Shown piece after piece: positions 1 to 12,448 of a stretch of 64,000 bases of DNA. The notes beneath the pieces were generated by a model. The model saw only the letters and a list, made by a program, of their open reading frames with translations. It ran no database searches and was not told the origin of the DNA. The number at the start of each line of letters is the position of its first letter. The first letter of the stretch is position 1. The stretch is from Opisthorchis felineus (Eukaryota; Platyhelminthes; Trematoda; Opisthorchiida; Opisthorchiidae): NCBI GenBank assembly GCA_004794785.1, contig SJOL01008381.1, positions 460,561-524,560 on the forward strand. Reading direction: 5' to 3'. A program made the position numbers and the translations under genes.

Positions 1-3000
1 CAACTGAAGAACGGACAGGCGATGCTTGATGCTTTCTGAAGAGCAGTGAGTACAGTCAAAACTTGCATACATGCAAACATGCTGTCCGTCGTTCAATGTC
101 ACCTGTGCAAGACTCTTGCAAGAAAGGGTACTCAAAGCCATGCACCCCGCATAAAAGTGCCGTAAATAAGTAGACTGCCCAAAATGATGATCAAACATGA
201 ATCATTCACTGTGGCCTTAGGGAGCCCCAGCACAACAACAGCCTTGACGGATTTCAGTCTTTCTACGGCCGCTAAACTTAATAACGCTGTAAAGACTTAA
301 CTCGGACTTGCAAACGATTAACGTTGCAAACTATCCCTTGAATCCCTATTTATCTTCACAGTGGGAAGCGCGATAGCAGCAAAGCCCACTGGAACACCTA
401 AGACATCTGGGAACAACTGCATTGGAGTGATCAGTGTGCTATGATGAATACAAATTTTGCGTCGTGAATAAGTTCATGCCCACAAATTTGCTTCGCTGCA
501 GTGATGTCCCGGGAGGTGACCGCTTTTGTCATTTTACGTACGTGCATCCCCAACAGGAAGTGATTTGATATTTATCCACGGTTTGAACCGGAATACCCGA
601 AAGCTGAAGGCTGTCGGTGGTCAGTGGTCGGTAAGTGTATCAATCCTAAATTGCCATTTTTCATCATTGGTTTCGCTTTCAAAAAACACGGGGTAGTGGA
701 AAAAGGTAATACTCTAAACCAGCAATTTCAAGAAAAGTGCTTTCGCTTTTTGCTTAGCAGTGGTCCTGCAGAAATAAGTCGTACTTTAACATTCGAGTCT
801 TAAGTGTTGCATCTTGGACAAGCATACAGCCAGGATCTCAAATGTATTCATAGATTTGGCCGGTGTATGGCATTAACAATATGCATGCATCCTTTCCAGC
901 TAAGACGTTAACTATCACATCAGTCATTCCAATTTCAAATGCTGATTCCAAGCGAGCACTTTTCTTGTGTTGATGAAAATAGCCTTGCACATTCCAATCA
1001 CCAGAGACCTAGGAGCAATTCACTGTCATGAGATCGATGGGGATTTGATGTGAACCAACATAAAATCAGGTGACTGGTGTATAGTTCTTGTGCAGTAATT
1101 CAAGATTGTTCTCCTCACTTCTGCTTGCTACATGAACTAAAGCACTTTTATATGGGTGCCTTATAGGCCACTCAAACTTTGTTATGTGTGAGCCTGTCTT
1201 GGTTCGGTAATTTGGATAATCACAGGAAACCATACGGTTGGGAAACAGTCTGGTGAATCCATCTTGACTTTCCAGCCAGCACATAGGCCAAATAGCTGAG
1301 TTCAGTCTCAACACGGCATTGTTATTCGGTTTTCCCAAATAGACTCGGTTAAAAGGTTAGTTTAAGCAAACAGTAGTTTTAGAGACGTCACACATTTGCA
1401 ATGTGTGACTGAGAGGTGATGCTGGATTGGGCAACTTTACCGATAAGTCATTTGTTGTAGTTACTCGCACTTACCTCATTCAGTTGTCATCACTCTTCGT
1501 TATTATCAAAATACCACATGATACCAGATCAATGACACTTACGACCCATTTGCACTGTTGCGTGTCCCATCTACAGTCTTACAGGACTGTTGCCCGTATG
1601 TGGTATATGCTCCGCTCGTTGTGAAAACATACCACATACAAAAAATGTAGTCGGAATTTTGTTTGCCAGTGTCGGTAGATTTTGAATGTAGTTGGTTTAA
1701 ATTGCACCTTCAAATACAAAGATCTCCTCCCCTGGGAGATATTTTTTATCTAACCGAGGGAAACATGCAATTACATTAAGCTTCAGTCACAAGTCCCTGC
1801 ATACCCCGGAGATACTGATCGTTCACACCAGTCGTGAGATTAAGCCCTCAGGTTCTTCTATTGGATTACCTCATTTACATTTAGTAGTTTTATCCAGTCG
1901 AGGGTTAATAGATATAAGGCGGTAATTTCCTTGGGAGTTTTTTGGCTGGTTCAAACAAAACACAGACACTATTTTGTTGATGGCCTTGAGGAAAGTATGT
2001 ACGTAACTACCAGAAATCGTTTGAATTATTGTTCTTCTAGTCAACTGACCAAAAACATACAAATGCTTATCTACAACGACATTCTAAAAGTCCGTATCTA
2101 CAAGTGAGACCCCTCCTGAAAGACTACTCACCCCTGAAGCGCCACCCTTAAGCCATAACCCACGGTGCATTCCATGCGATGCAAGTTCGGTTCCCGTAGA
2201 CGGTAATTGCTTCCACCCACAGGACTTGTATGATTAGCATAGGGCACATTTGTTGCAACGTTCAGTACCACTACTCCTGCCAACCATATGGACAGCAGTG
2301 CTGGCTTGGATTTTAACAATAAGCTGACATTTTACAAAGGCAGGCGAAACAACGTACGCGGTTGTAAACTGAGCTGTCCAGTTGATTCGGCATGGCCATC
2401 CAATCTCCAGAAAGTGTTTGCAGCTTTTGAAACCGTAGCCGTACATAGCGGGCAGACAAAAAATCCTGAGAGGATATATAAACCGCGTGATATTGGAATC
2501 ATGTAGGAAGTAAGGACGTGCAGGTATCACCAAAATATATAGTTTTATGTGAACCTGACCACTAAAGAAGTTTCTATAAGCGTTGCATACTACAAGGAAT
2601 ACATTGACAGAAAATCACAATGTGGATAGTGAAAACCATAGCACTTTATCCAGCTTTTTTGCTACCAAGCAAAAAAACTCGTTTACTTGAATTCCCATAT
2701 TGTAAACTTGTAAACTTTATGGGTTGGACCCTTTGTTTTCCCAGGCTTTTGAAAAGTAACCGCGCAACTCAACGCAGGGTTCTTTAGAAATCAGGCCATG
2801 TTTTCCTTTCTGCCAACTTTCACCTTCTAATTCTTCCTCATGAAATTCCACTCTTTGTCATTTGCAGTAATCGAGCCCAGGAGAGGCATCCCCCTAATGA
2901 CTCCGAAACAAATCTTCCACCAGCTTGGACTTATTCTAGGATCAAGTAGAAGACGGGCCATGTTTCAAAGGTAGCTGAGAGCTCGTTTTCAGTTGCCGGT

Positions 3001-4870
3001 TTCTCTTAGTGTGGGCGGTAGGCAGTCCTAAAATTCGTCCGGAAGGTCACCACCACCCAGGCTCATAGGAGGTATCCGGTTCGTGTTGCTGAGTTGTCCA
3101 CTGGGTTTCGTTTCTATCTGAAATTTATTTTATGTGCATTGCATTATATCATGTCGTACGAATTTGAGCTCTATTACACTGGTTTACATCCAATGTCAAT
3201 TTCCTGTATGCATCTGCAAATGATCCATAAAATCAATCCGAGCTTTCCGAAGTGTAGAGCGTGCAAGGATGCTAGAGGTGACTGTCTGTGAGCACTGTTG
3301 TACAGATCAGGCTAAATAATAGTTGGCATGAGTAATCCGTAGGGGTGTGATCTAGGTGGGTCCTAGGAGCAGTCCATACACTGGGGGTATCAACTATCCG
3401 GTTGTCGTCACTTGGCTGGAAATTTATGGGCCACCAGGTGAGCGTGTTGAGAGCTTCGAAACTAACTCTCCCTGTTCATCGTCCTGTCCTGTTCCATCGG
3501 ATTCACACCGAACAGAAGTTCAGTTAAACGCTTATGCGGTTTAGCGCAAACCGTATGTGACTTTACACTTGGTGTACAGAGCATAGTTTGAGGCACCGAG
3601 TCAATCCGGGGAGTGTTGCCGACGCAAAAACTCTTGGGAATACGGAAAATGTAGAAAAAAGGCATCTTTCTAATGAAGATCTTAACAAAACTCCCAAGCC
3701 AAAGCCCTCTGTGCAGGAGCAAACCAAGGGTTTAGGAGAGAATTCTCCAGCGTATTTCGTCCGACAAACGCCAGTCTAGTAAGTGCAAAGTCGTGGCCTG
3801 GTTTTCCCCTCAGGAAGATCTACCTGGCATTATCATTATTATTAATAATATCGGGCAACTAACGGTTGCAGCGGTTACGGTGCGCTAATACAGTAAAAGT
3901 ATCACCAGTACAGCAACCAGGTGTCTTCACGGTCGAATTTTTCCAACAGAGCCACTAGGCTCCATTCTTTCTATGCAAGATAACTTTGAGATCAATGTGG
4001 ACGGCCAACTGCCTTCGGTAAACGAAATATTTTATACTGAGGCATAAATCGGTGGATATATAGTGTCAGTGCCACTATGCAGATTGCATTCCAGTGCCTT
4101 CCAGAATTGTTAACTCCAGTTGTTCCAACCATACTTAAATGGTTACTGTAAACTCTTTAGCAATTTCCGGTTAGTCTAGCTCTCGAGTTTCTAACAATCC
4201 TATCTTCTACTTGCACTTGCTCTTCAATACTCCTCCGAGCTCATTCTGGACTCAATGGGTACACAGTATTTAGGACTATGCAAGTTCAATCGTTGGATGA
4301 ATTTCGATGACACAATCACTTGAGCTTTGTTCATAGTAATGAAAGTCAGTGCATCCACCACATTTATTTCTGAGTCAGAGCCTGCCAAATATTGTCATCC
4401 TAAGGACGACAACATCACCAACCGTATGGTTGATGGAATAACGCCAGGTTATTCAGTATCGTCTACCCCATGCTTTATTAATGGCTGCTTTACAGTTTGC
4501 ATGGCTCTATGCTGCGGGAGTTGATGCTTGATAGATAACGCCGGTGCCCCGATGACATCCAATCAACTCGTGCCTGTGCCGATTGTCGTGCCATTCATGT
4601 TAAAGCCGGGTGACGGCTTGTAACAGGCTTCTGAATATTCACCCACCGATCTTAGCCACTCAGGTCTACATCGGTGACAAAGGCTTGCATAGACCATCAC
4701 ATTAGGATTCGCTAGTGTGTGAAGGCGATGGCTACCGTGGCTTGACTACAGCAGATCCAATACAAGTTATTCGCATTAAGGCAGTTCAGTTCCACCAAAG
4801 GACTCACCTGGAAACTGACAATGGGAGAAAAAAGGGCACATAAGAAGCTTTTTTGCGGCAAAAGACTTAC
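1..4870 (-). other. Laminin alpha gene, downstream intronic sequence without recognised exons
   Basis: The gene must continue here or further left, since the LN domain is incomplete at 4871. I looked on the minus strand for the end of LN (a GGRC.C.GH-like motif) and for cysteine-rich laminin EGF repeats, and found none. A simple repeat sits at 3829-3850. The plus-strand open frames at 3356-3544 and 3588-3779 lie just upstream of that AT-rich tail, as in old retroposon 3' ends, but have no recognisable domain. Confidence 0.5.
3829..3850. repeat. ATT/TAA simple repeat
   Basis: A run of att/aat triplets (attatcattattattaata). Similar tails end the LINE-like copies at 43.9 and 51.1 kb, so it may mark an old retroposon end. 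Confidence 0.6.
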
Positions 4871-5005
4871 AATCAGTTTTGGTGAAACAGCACGTTCAAG
4901 TCCCAGTGTTGTCGAAATTGTGGAGGCCCGGTCGAGTGACAGGGTAACAATGATCTCACCAGATTGCAACGCTTGCGGCTGGCTGTAGTACGTAGTACAG
5001 TAAAC
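4871..5005 (-). CDS. Laminin alpha chain, exon 5 (LN domain)
   Basis: The exon reads VYCTTYYSQ...LQSGEIIVTLSLDR. The LN family has the pattern (V/I)CTT.YS..P...GEI.VSL...R at this point, so the join to LEDDE of the previous exon is natural. The acceptor (gattttcag|gtt) and donor (actgatt|gtaagt) are both good, and 135 nt give 45 codons in phase 0. Two other AG sites slightly downstream (after ctacag and ccag) would remove the conserved CTT.YS block, so the upstream site is preferred. The last part (STISTTLGLERAVSPKLI) should correspond to the segment before the final LN strand. The rest of LN and the laminin EGF repeats are expected further left; I did not find them. Confidence 0.88.
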
Positions 5006-5257
5006 CTGAAAATCGGAGGTGCAAATTTTTCATGACTTGTAGGACTGTGCTACTGGCATCCGTGATTGATTAAGTTTAGTGGACCGATGGACATTTTACT
5101 TTTAGACTTCAGCAACGGCAAACTTCAAGTGACATCAGATAAAAAAAGCCTTTACATCCAAGTCAAGGTGATAAGGTACTGACACCTGATTGCAAGATCA
5201 GTAAGGGTCTGCGGTAAATATCAGCCCCATAGTAAACACTAGGATACCGCCACTCAC
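5006..5257 (-). other. Laminin alpha gene, intron 4 (252 bp)
   Basis: This is a short GT-AG intron (gtgagt to gattttcag) between two phase-0 exon ends. It contains nothing else. Confidence 0.75.
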
Positions 5258-5470
5258 TTCATCATCCTCTAACTTCCAAGGCCTTGGCCCACTGGTTATT
5301 GTAAGCGGTCCTTCCAACAGTGGTTCGTACAGTCGTTTGCAGTCATACTCGCTTTCGGCAAAAAACACCCACGGCTTATAATTTTGACCATCCAGAGAAC
5401 GTTCCAAAATCCAGTTGGCTGGTCTCGGACTGTCACCCATCCGGAGCAGAACATACACAATTTGGTACAC
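5258..5470 (-). CDS. Laminin alpha chain, exon 4 (LN domain core)
   Basis: This is the clearest laminin segment: VYQIVYVLLRMGDSPRPANW, then ILERSLDGQNYKPWVFFAES and a C that begins the next conserved stretch. The family pattern (Q.YV...N.PRP..WILERS.DG..Y.PW.Y.A.S..C) is followed almost residue by residue. The acceptor ttgttttctcag|gtg is strong, as is the donor gatgaa|gtgagt. The 213 nt encode exactly 71 codons in phase 0 at both ends. The insertion between the cysteine and LEDDE (GPLTITSGPRPWK) is somewhat longer than I expect for the family. Opposite-strand reading frames here are shadows. Confidence 0.92.
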
Positions 5471-6510
5471 CTGAGAAAACAAACAGAAATTATGTACCGA
5501 AAGAACCTCTTCCAAAGCCTCACGTGAACTAGCAAAAGAAAAATGTAATCTGACTTGTATGGAAAATCTGGGAGCCATTTTGTAGCCTAGTGGGAGGCAT
5601 CCCTGGACTAAATCTTTCACAGCGTCGGGGACTCAGTCCCTGTTGACCACTCATCATTCTCTTCTGGAGCAGTAAAAAACACCGGTGTGCGTTATGGTAC
5701 GCACGTACTTATAAGTAGCTGAATTGATTTCTGAACCCCAACTAGTGACATTCTAACTGGCCCAATCGTAAAATGTTTTTCTTCAGAACAAACTGGGAAA
5801 CGGTACACTTAAAGGCTGACGTTTAGGATCAGTATTGAGTATAAACAAAATCTTTTTGCCTTGTAGTGATAGTCTAATACTTTACCCAGGTGAACATACT
5901 GCCAAAACCGTTACATGCTGAACCAATGGTACGTGGAGCCTACTGAAATTGTGAAGCCGAAGGGACAAGAGCTCACAACTGGGATGACCTACGTAAATTG
6001 TCCAACTCAAAATTCCCCAGTGCCCCCGTCGAGGCTCGGTAGAATTGCAATTAACCAGGTCACTCTGCTTTATTGCCGAAAGAACAGCTGATCGTTTCCA
6101 TGATTTGCAGTGACCAAAATGGACCTACGATTAATCTCAATATTGTGAGCCTCCAAACATTCACAAAAATGCACTGCTTTGTTTCCCAATACCGAAACAA
6201 TTAAGCCAGGGTTGCCAGAAAGCAAGTTAATCACCGGAGCCCTATGCATTGGAGGCAACATAAAGAACAGCTCATGTTTTAAACTATCTTCAACCACAGA
6301 ACTACCTTTCCTTGGGTTCCCCAACCAAGGCCTATTAGATTGCTGTTCCTAGATTCAGTCAACTGCAACATCCTCCCAATTCAAGTAAAGTGTGATAACA
6401 ATGTGAAAGATGTGTTAACTGAAGGCATGAACATAAACTCTGGTATTTCCGATATTGCCCTATTAAATGGGTTGATTCAAGAAGTACGAAAGGAAACAAG
6501 CTTTACGTGC
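5471..6510 (-). other. Laminin alpha gene, intron 3 with a GC donor (1,040 bp)
   Basis: On the minus strand the exon ends aaacag and the intron begins gcacgt; it ends ttgttttctcag. Using the GT four bases downstream would break the frame, so a GC-AG intron is the simplest reading. No gene is seen inside. Confidence 0.6.
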
Positions 6511-6673
6511 CTGTTTAAAATCCATAGTGATTGTGACAGCGTGGTATTTGAGGCCCTCAGCCAAGGAAGGACTTTGCCACCATAAATGGGGTTCACCACT
6601 GCGGACAAATTCAATCGGATGGCGTAGAGATTCATTGCGTGCGTCACAAAAGCTGCATTGGACCCACTGTCCA
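6511..6673 (-). CDS. Laminin alpha chain, exon 3 (LN domain)
   Basis: This exon continues the LN domain: CSFCDA, then HP, then LWWQSPSL and HAVTITMDFKQ. These match the family pattern of a C..C pair, HP, WWQSP and VT.T.D..Q in order. I placed the start at 6673 because that acceptor (atccaag) restores the phase left by exon 2 and gives 1 + 162 nt. It lacks a good pyrimidine tract. An upstream acceptor (tatttccag, about 36 nt earlier) looks better as a splice site but would leave the phase wrong unless another small exon intervenes. The 3' end is set by homology: the next exon must join directly after DFKQ, which puts a GC rather than GT at the start of the intron. The exon body is secure; its left boundary is not. 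Confidence 0.82.
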
Positions 6674-6742
6674 CTTGGATCCCGGTACGATCGTGGTTGC
6701 TGCTGGAAATACGTCATCACCTGACGTTTCTCGCGCTCCAGA

Positions 6743-6776
6743 CTAATACTAATAATAACGATAATAATAAATAATT
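6743..6776. repeat. TAA-rich simple repeat beside laminin exon 3
   Basis: Imperfect TAA triplets (for example aataataacgataataata) 70 bp upstream of exon 3 in gene orientation. The minus-strand reading attattattatcg resembles the tail of the repeat ending at 51104. Confidence 0.65.
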
Positions 6777-9585
6777 TTTAAAGCAATTAAACGTCGGCGG
6801 TCAGAAATTTACTGGTTGAAAAGACATGATAAGCAAACGGCTGTTTATCAACTGTTGTAAAATGAGACCTTTGCACTATCTCCGAGATACAGTTGTTCCC
6901 TCTGGAAAGACTGCTTGGTGGAACTGACCGAAACAGTTCTCTTTTGAACGTACAGTAAAGGACCACAGCTGCCAATGGAAATCAGCCAAGGATGTCTCGC
7001 TTAAAGGTCACCTGTCATGGGAATGATAGTTGTAAAAAGAAAAAGACTGTGTGAAATTATTTTTGATTTAGTAGAACACCAATACGATGTAACATCTATA
7101 CCGTCTCAACTGCATATATGTACAAAGCTCTCCAGTAAAACACTACCAGTAGAACAAGTGGAATGTAATATAGAGCACTGTATAGCATTGTTTTGCTTTC
7201 CTTTTGCGGATAAGTTAAACTTTCTGAAGCACCCACATACACATATCTTCTCACGTGACGACTCTATGGGTGACGGATACCGAACTCGGTTTGATGCTGC
7301 TCTCAGTACTTCCTCCTGTGACACTGAATAATAGTAGTTTCAATAAGTGAGTGTAGTCTTAGCAACTTCGGAAATCGATAAGTTTTTATGTTTTCAAAGT
7401 ATCCACCAAATTTGGTTCAAGAGACAAGAGCTGATAACTAGATGGAGTTTCCCCTAGGCGGAAATTAAGGTAGTAAGTGTTTGGCCGTTGTGGTTCGCAC
7501 TAAACTGTGGTGAAAATTTTTTTGAACTTCTCATTTGAAGTTCCTAGTTGTCGGGACCTGATTCAGAATCAGTCACAATATTCTTTAATACAAGGAATCT
7601 GCCCCACAGGAAGCGAAGTTTACTTTGTTAGTAAACTTATCCCTAGAAATTAGCAGATCTCAATAACGGTCACTGCTGGTCACTCCTTTGAGGCGGTCTC
7701 TCCAAAAATGGCGAATGCAATACAAAAGCAGAGCCAAGCTTACCTGCAGAAGGTACACATGTATTCGTGATTGTGCTTAATCTTGAGTTTTTAGTGAAAG
7801 CTTATACAGTATACGTTTCAGCATGGAGGCAAGCTCCTGGAAAATCCCCAAGAATGTCCTACTTTTGATGAGAGGCCGTGCTTTTTCTGCAGCCTAAACT
7901 TCCGTTTTTTTTACAGTGACGTCTAATTTTCAGGGAGGTACTATTCCAGTCCCCCTTCCAATAGACACCACGTCTGGTGAACAACAGAATCGGCTGCTCT
8001 AGCAACAATGATTCTAGTGATAAGCGAATGACAGATCTACGTATATTTCAATTGATGAGTTTTATCTTAGGAACCAGTTGGTTTTTAATCTTAAAATCAC
8101 CAAAAAAACTTGTTTTGAAGCTGCTGGAAATTCACCTACTGAATTCGGGCTACATACAAAACAACAAACGAATTGCACACTACAGGCTTTGAAGTCCTCC
8201 AATTTGCCAACGGTTAATTTTTCTTCTTGTTTTCAAATGATCTGCATGTGTCACAGTGAAGTTGTGACCTGATTTTGCTGTTTTACTAGGCCTAACCTAC
8301 AGTAAGGAAACCGGAACTGTCATCAGTGCGACACGACCGGAAGTAGCGCAAAGTCTGTCACTTATACTTAGAACGGCTACATAAAGACAGCAATGGTTAG
8401 ATTACCGAAAAATAGGTTCACTACGATGTGCCATTAACTGGTGGAAAAAATGAGTGTACATCCAAACTGTTCTTGAGAGGAGTGATATGCCTCCTAACTC
8501 AGGGTGCCGAGGGGACGCATGTTATCCTTGAACATACCACAAAGATCACCGCTTGGGAAATGGCTGCTTGAGGAGAAGCACTGTAGCGGGCAAATACACA
8601 AGCTGCTGGCCACACAACTCTCGTCAGCCATAAAAACTGCTTCAACCAGTGTGTTAATTCACCGTGGACCATTCGAGTGCTTAGTCTAGTTCGGTCTGCG
8701 AATCCGATGTCGCGTGCATGCATGAACCTGCGTTCATCACCTTCACCGAATTTGACGGGGGTTTTGCCTTGGTCATCAGTTAACTGCACTGGGTCCCAGA
8801 GCTGACCCTGGATTGTGTGGGAGTTAAGTCAAAAGTTGGTGTCCGTCCATAATGAGCAATATTTCAAGATTGTTTATAATAATTTTACTTAAATAAGGTA
8901 TCAGCCTGCAAGTGTTTTATGAATCTGCTTGCTACATGTAGCAAAGATGAAACAAATCGGTAAATCAAGCATGTCAAGCAGCAACCCTGGTTTCTTTAAG
9001 AGGTCTTATCCGAAAATGGGCAAAAAACAGTCGCCATGAGGGCGCTTTTTCTGTTGAATTTTTAAAGTTCATTTGAAAAGCCTCGTGATTAGTGGAGTCG
9101 TCACCATAAAAGTGAGAACGTTGTATTACCAATAAACCACCCATGGTTTCTTCTTCTAAGCTGCTAAACAGACTAACTTCAATTGACCTATCCGCTGAGC
9201 TGAGCCATGTGGTTGTAACCAAACGTGCCAATTTCATACGGAGAAATCCCTTTAAATTCAGAGTTTACTGGATCAGCTTGCGCATGTTCAGACAGCTCTG
9301 ATCATCAGCACGTTGCTAATAGACTTATGCTTTGGAAATGATGGCATGAGTAAAAGAAAGTGCGGACCATCACACAATTTTGGGGGCATAAACTGATACA
9401 TGAATTTCGGAAGCCTGGAGAAATTTTGAAAAAATCTCCGGCGCATGGTTCAGGAGAAACTTTTGTGATCATTACATACACTGAAAAACTTATGTGTTAT
9501 GTGTCTTTCCTCTTAGTGATCTTGGGATAAGAAATTCTGGCAACCGAATTTCACAATCCTGTCATTTATTGGATTCTTTAAAAAT

Positions 9586-9620
9586 ATGGTATGGTATGGT
9601 AACTGTAATTGTAATTGTAA
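9586..9620. repeat. Two adjacent short tandem repeats
   Basis: Three copies of atggt (9586-9600) are followed by nearly three copies of tgtaat (9604-9620), inside laminin intron 2. Confidence 0.8.
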
Positions 9621-12294
9621 AACGCCCCTTGCATTAATTAGGAACTGTCTTGTAAAGTTTTATTCTGATTTTAGAGGCTCTGATCGCTTAAGGTCGGGTG
9701 GTATTGGTACTAGGATCAACTAGTTTGAGTTGTTCAGCAGGTGACTAGCTTATCCCATAACGGCTTTCAGGTCAAACAAGTTAGTCCTTGGCCTAGCGCA
9801 AGTGCACTGGCAAGATGAGAAATTGTGTTGAACGCGCTTTACACTTCAGCCTCACAGGCAAAATCAGCTGCCTACCTATCCCTTGGTGTTGTTAGCAAGT
9901 AGCATTCGAAATGTCATGCTTGCCTAGAAAGTTCTGAACCTAGAAAGCCTTGAAACCTTAGAACTGAGGCCGAATCCGAGCTGCTCACTTAGGGTGAGCA
10001 TCAATGCAACGTACAACAACAGCCAGGACTTGATAGGATTTAATAGTCCTGTAACATAACTATGGACAGAAGACTTCCGTGTTTCTCCCCGCCGCCTCAA
10101 AGTTAACAAGTACTTTATTTCTACCCAGTTCAGTTTACACCCGAAATATACTTTACAAAACCTTTTGGTGGGGTGTGCACTATGTCACTACAATTGTACG
10201 GTTGTTGCATAAGTTTTGCCGATCGCAGTCACCGGAATCAAGAACGTTCAGGCAAACTACAATAGTCTGTCCCGGACAAAGGACCGTAGCGCAATATCCA
10301 ACTTACGTAGTAGATTAGACAATCCCTACTGATTTGCATCATTAAGTTGCTCCCGAGTTATCTTTGGTGCATCAACGACTTTTTTTACTACTATACTCGT
10401 CACAATAGCTTATTGTATGACCTTCCAATGGCAGCTTCAGAGCAACAGCAAGAATTCATTTGGTACAAAATATCGAACATGCGCTTGAAAAACCTGGTAA
10501 TACACAAGAGAAATGACACTGATTTATAGCCAAATGCATGAATTCAAGTTCCGCCTAAGGGCTTTGTCTTTGGTACAGAAGTCCCATTTCATAAGTTTTG
10601 AAATAGTTTTCTCAAACGTTAATTCAGAGCCGATGCACTTTGGGAATCCGGACGATATTAACCTCCAGTCGATTGTGGGAGTCACACCAGAGACTACCTA
10701 AAGAAGCTAGCAGACCTCAGCTACTGATCCGTTACGTAGAGATGTAACAAATCGATGAAGGAAATCAACTCCGCGAGTGCAACGTAGGGCTGCGTCCATG
10801 ATAGCCTCCTTCCTAGGATAATAACTCGGTAAACGAGAGGTGCAACAAGAGGCACGAAATAAAGCCCGATGATAGGATGCAAATACTTTTGTTTCAGACC
10901 ATACTCTAGATTTGTCGTTTGCTGTAGAGTTCTTCAAGCGATGGCTGTTTTATGTTATTTCCATCAAAAGTGGTTTTGTTGGATTAGTTGAATTTTTGCC
11001 GTTTTTGCGTCTAATTTCAGAATCGGGGACTATTTTTCTGACATATCAGCCCCCTAAGTCTCACTTTTAATCTATTCAATGCCAGAAATACAGTCGACCT
11101 CGTTTTGTCTCGCAACATTTTGAATGGTCCCATGTGACGCAATGGTGTCATGTCAACTGACAATGGGCTACCCAGGGGAGATAGTTTAGCTAACGAACTG
11201 CTTATTACTCCCAATGCTTGCCTACGTGAAAAAAGTGATGAAACGGAGTCGTCTATCAACAGGCCCAAGCAAGGTGATAATGACGTTTTCTTACACGCCT
11301 GGAGACCAAAACTAACAATATCCCAGAAAAAAAATAAAGAAGGCTTAGTACAACCTGAGGGTGCTGGGAAGGGTTTCATTCAGAGTTGTGCTCAACTTGC
11401 TGTGTCCCATGTAGAACAGAAGCACGACTAAGACAACACAACCAAAAGCAATTAGTGTGCACCGCTTATCAGACTGCACAAGACGTGAACTACGAGTTGA
11501 ATAAAATGGTTAAATAGTTTCGGGTTCCTAACCGCAGTGTGATTTTGGACCATAAAACAGGCAACGAACTACGTAGGATCAAGTGTAAGTCATTGTCGCA
11601 TGTTTGTTAGATAAATAGGTACTGAAAGTACGTGTACTATGGTTTTTCGATGCACATAATTCTGAACCCGACCCAGTAAGTATTGTTACCCGTTAGGAGG
11701 CCAGCTCCCATTCACTCGTGGGAGTGGTTCACTTTCAAGATAGAAATTATTTGACTTGGCGGTGATAATCTGGGCAACTCGAAGTTTTCAAACTACTGGC
11801 ACTTGGCGCGTTGCTCTCCGGATTACACGCACAATGATGAATAAGCAACTTTTGTTTTACGGTCGTTCTGTAGTGATGTCTGCATCCACAGATCTCATAT
11901 ATCGTGTTTGCATCATGGAGGTTATCAAATCATCTGTTTGGTTCCTTTCCAGTCAGTGTGCATACCTCAGTTGTTGGTTGACAACAAGTGACAGAATCAA
12001 AGACTGGTAGTAATATTCTGACATAACGAACACCCTAAAATCTTCAAGCAAAATTTCTGTTAGCTGTGCACTTAACCACTATCTAGGATGTGTAGCACAA
12101 AGTATTCACTGGACATGCATTATCTTTTCTCGTAGCCGGATATTGGCCAGTACCCACTGCTGCACACATATATTATATACTGTGACAAATTAAACCACTG
12201 ACCGACGGACCGAGAAAGCTAAAAACGCTGCTTTTTCTTCACTACATTATAAAAAGCGTAAAAGATACTAAATCAAGCGGACATGTGCTCTTAC

Positions 12295-12448
12295 CGTTTG
12301 TAGATCAAAGCTTCGTCAGCGTGTTCTACCAGTCGGCAGTAGTATTCCCGTCTCTGTTCACCACAAGTTGCATTAGCAGTAATCTCCGCATTCTCTTCCA
12401 GAATGGAGTCTGGATCCATATCCAGAAAATCGGAATCATAGGTATAGG
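12295..12448 (-). CDS. Laminin alpha chain, exon 2 (start of LN domain)
   Basis: This exon encodes the start of the laminin N-terminal (LN, domain VI) module, which lets laminin short arms polymerise in the basement membrane. The hallmark AEITANATCGE followed by YYCRLVEH is visible; alpha-chain LN domains carry a similar NATCGE...YC.LVEH stretch. The acceptor follows a clear pyrimidine tract (ttgtattttctttatgtcag). The donor is aaacg|gtaaga. Length is 154 nt, entering in phase 1 and leaving in phase 2. The acidic leader between the signal peptide and the hallmark (YTYDSDFLDMDPDSILEEN) looks unlike that of better-known laminins. Alpha is favoured over beta or gamma because the latter usually have a different cysteine context here. 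Netrins share the LN fold but fit this motif less well. Confidence 0.85.

Larger units (their letters stand above)
6674..12294 (-). other. Laminin alpha gene, intron 2 (about 5.6 kb)
   Basis: This intron lies between the exon 2 donor (gtaaga) and the exon 3 acceptor. It holds a TAA-rich simple repeat at 6743-6776 close to the exon and a pair of short tandem repeats at 9586-9620. Open frames such as 8499-8789 minus, 11017-11379 minus and 11150-11431 plus match nothing I know. Confidence 0.6.

Noticed and set aside
2128..2319. Possible exon with a hydrophobic start and a good donor (caggg|gtgagt) on the minus strand
   Set aside because: The first codon is TTG, no convincing acceptor precedes it, and the peptide has no laminin-like cysteines or other recognised motif.
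8499..8789. 96-residue minus-strand frame within laminin intron 2
   Set aside because: No recognised family and no splice signals; probably repeat debris.
11150..11431. 93-residue plus-strand, polar open frame
   Set aside because: Overlaps a longer minus-strand frame, with no motif in either; intronic chance frame.
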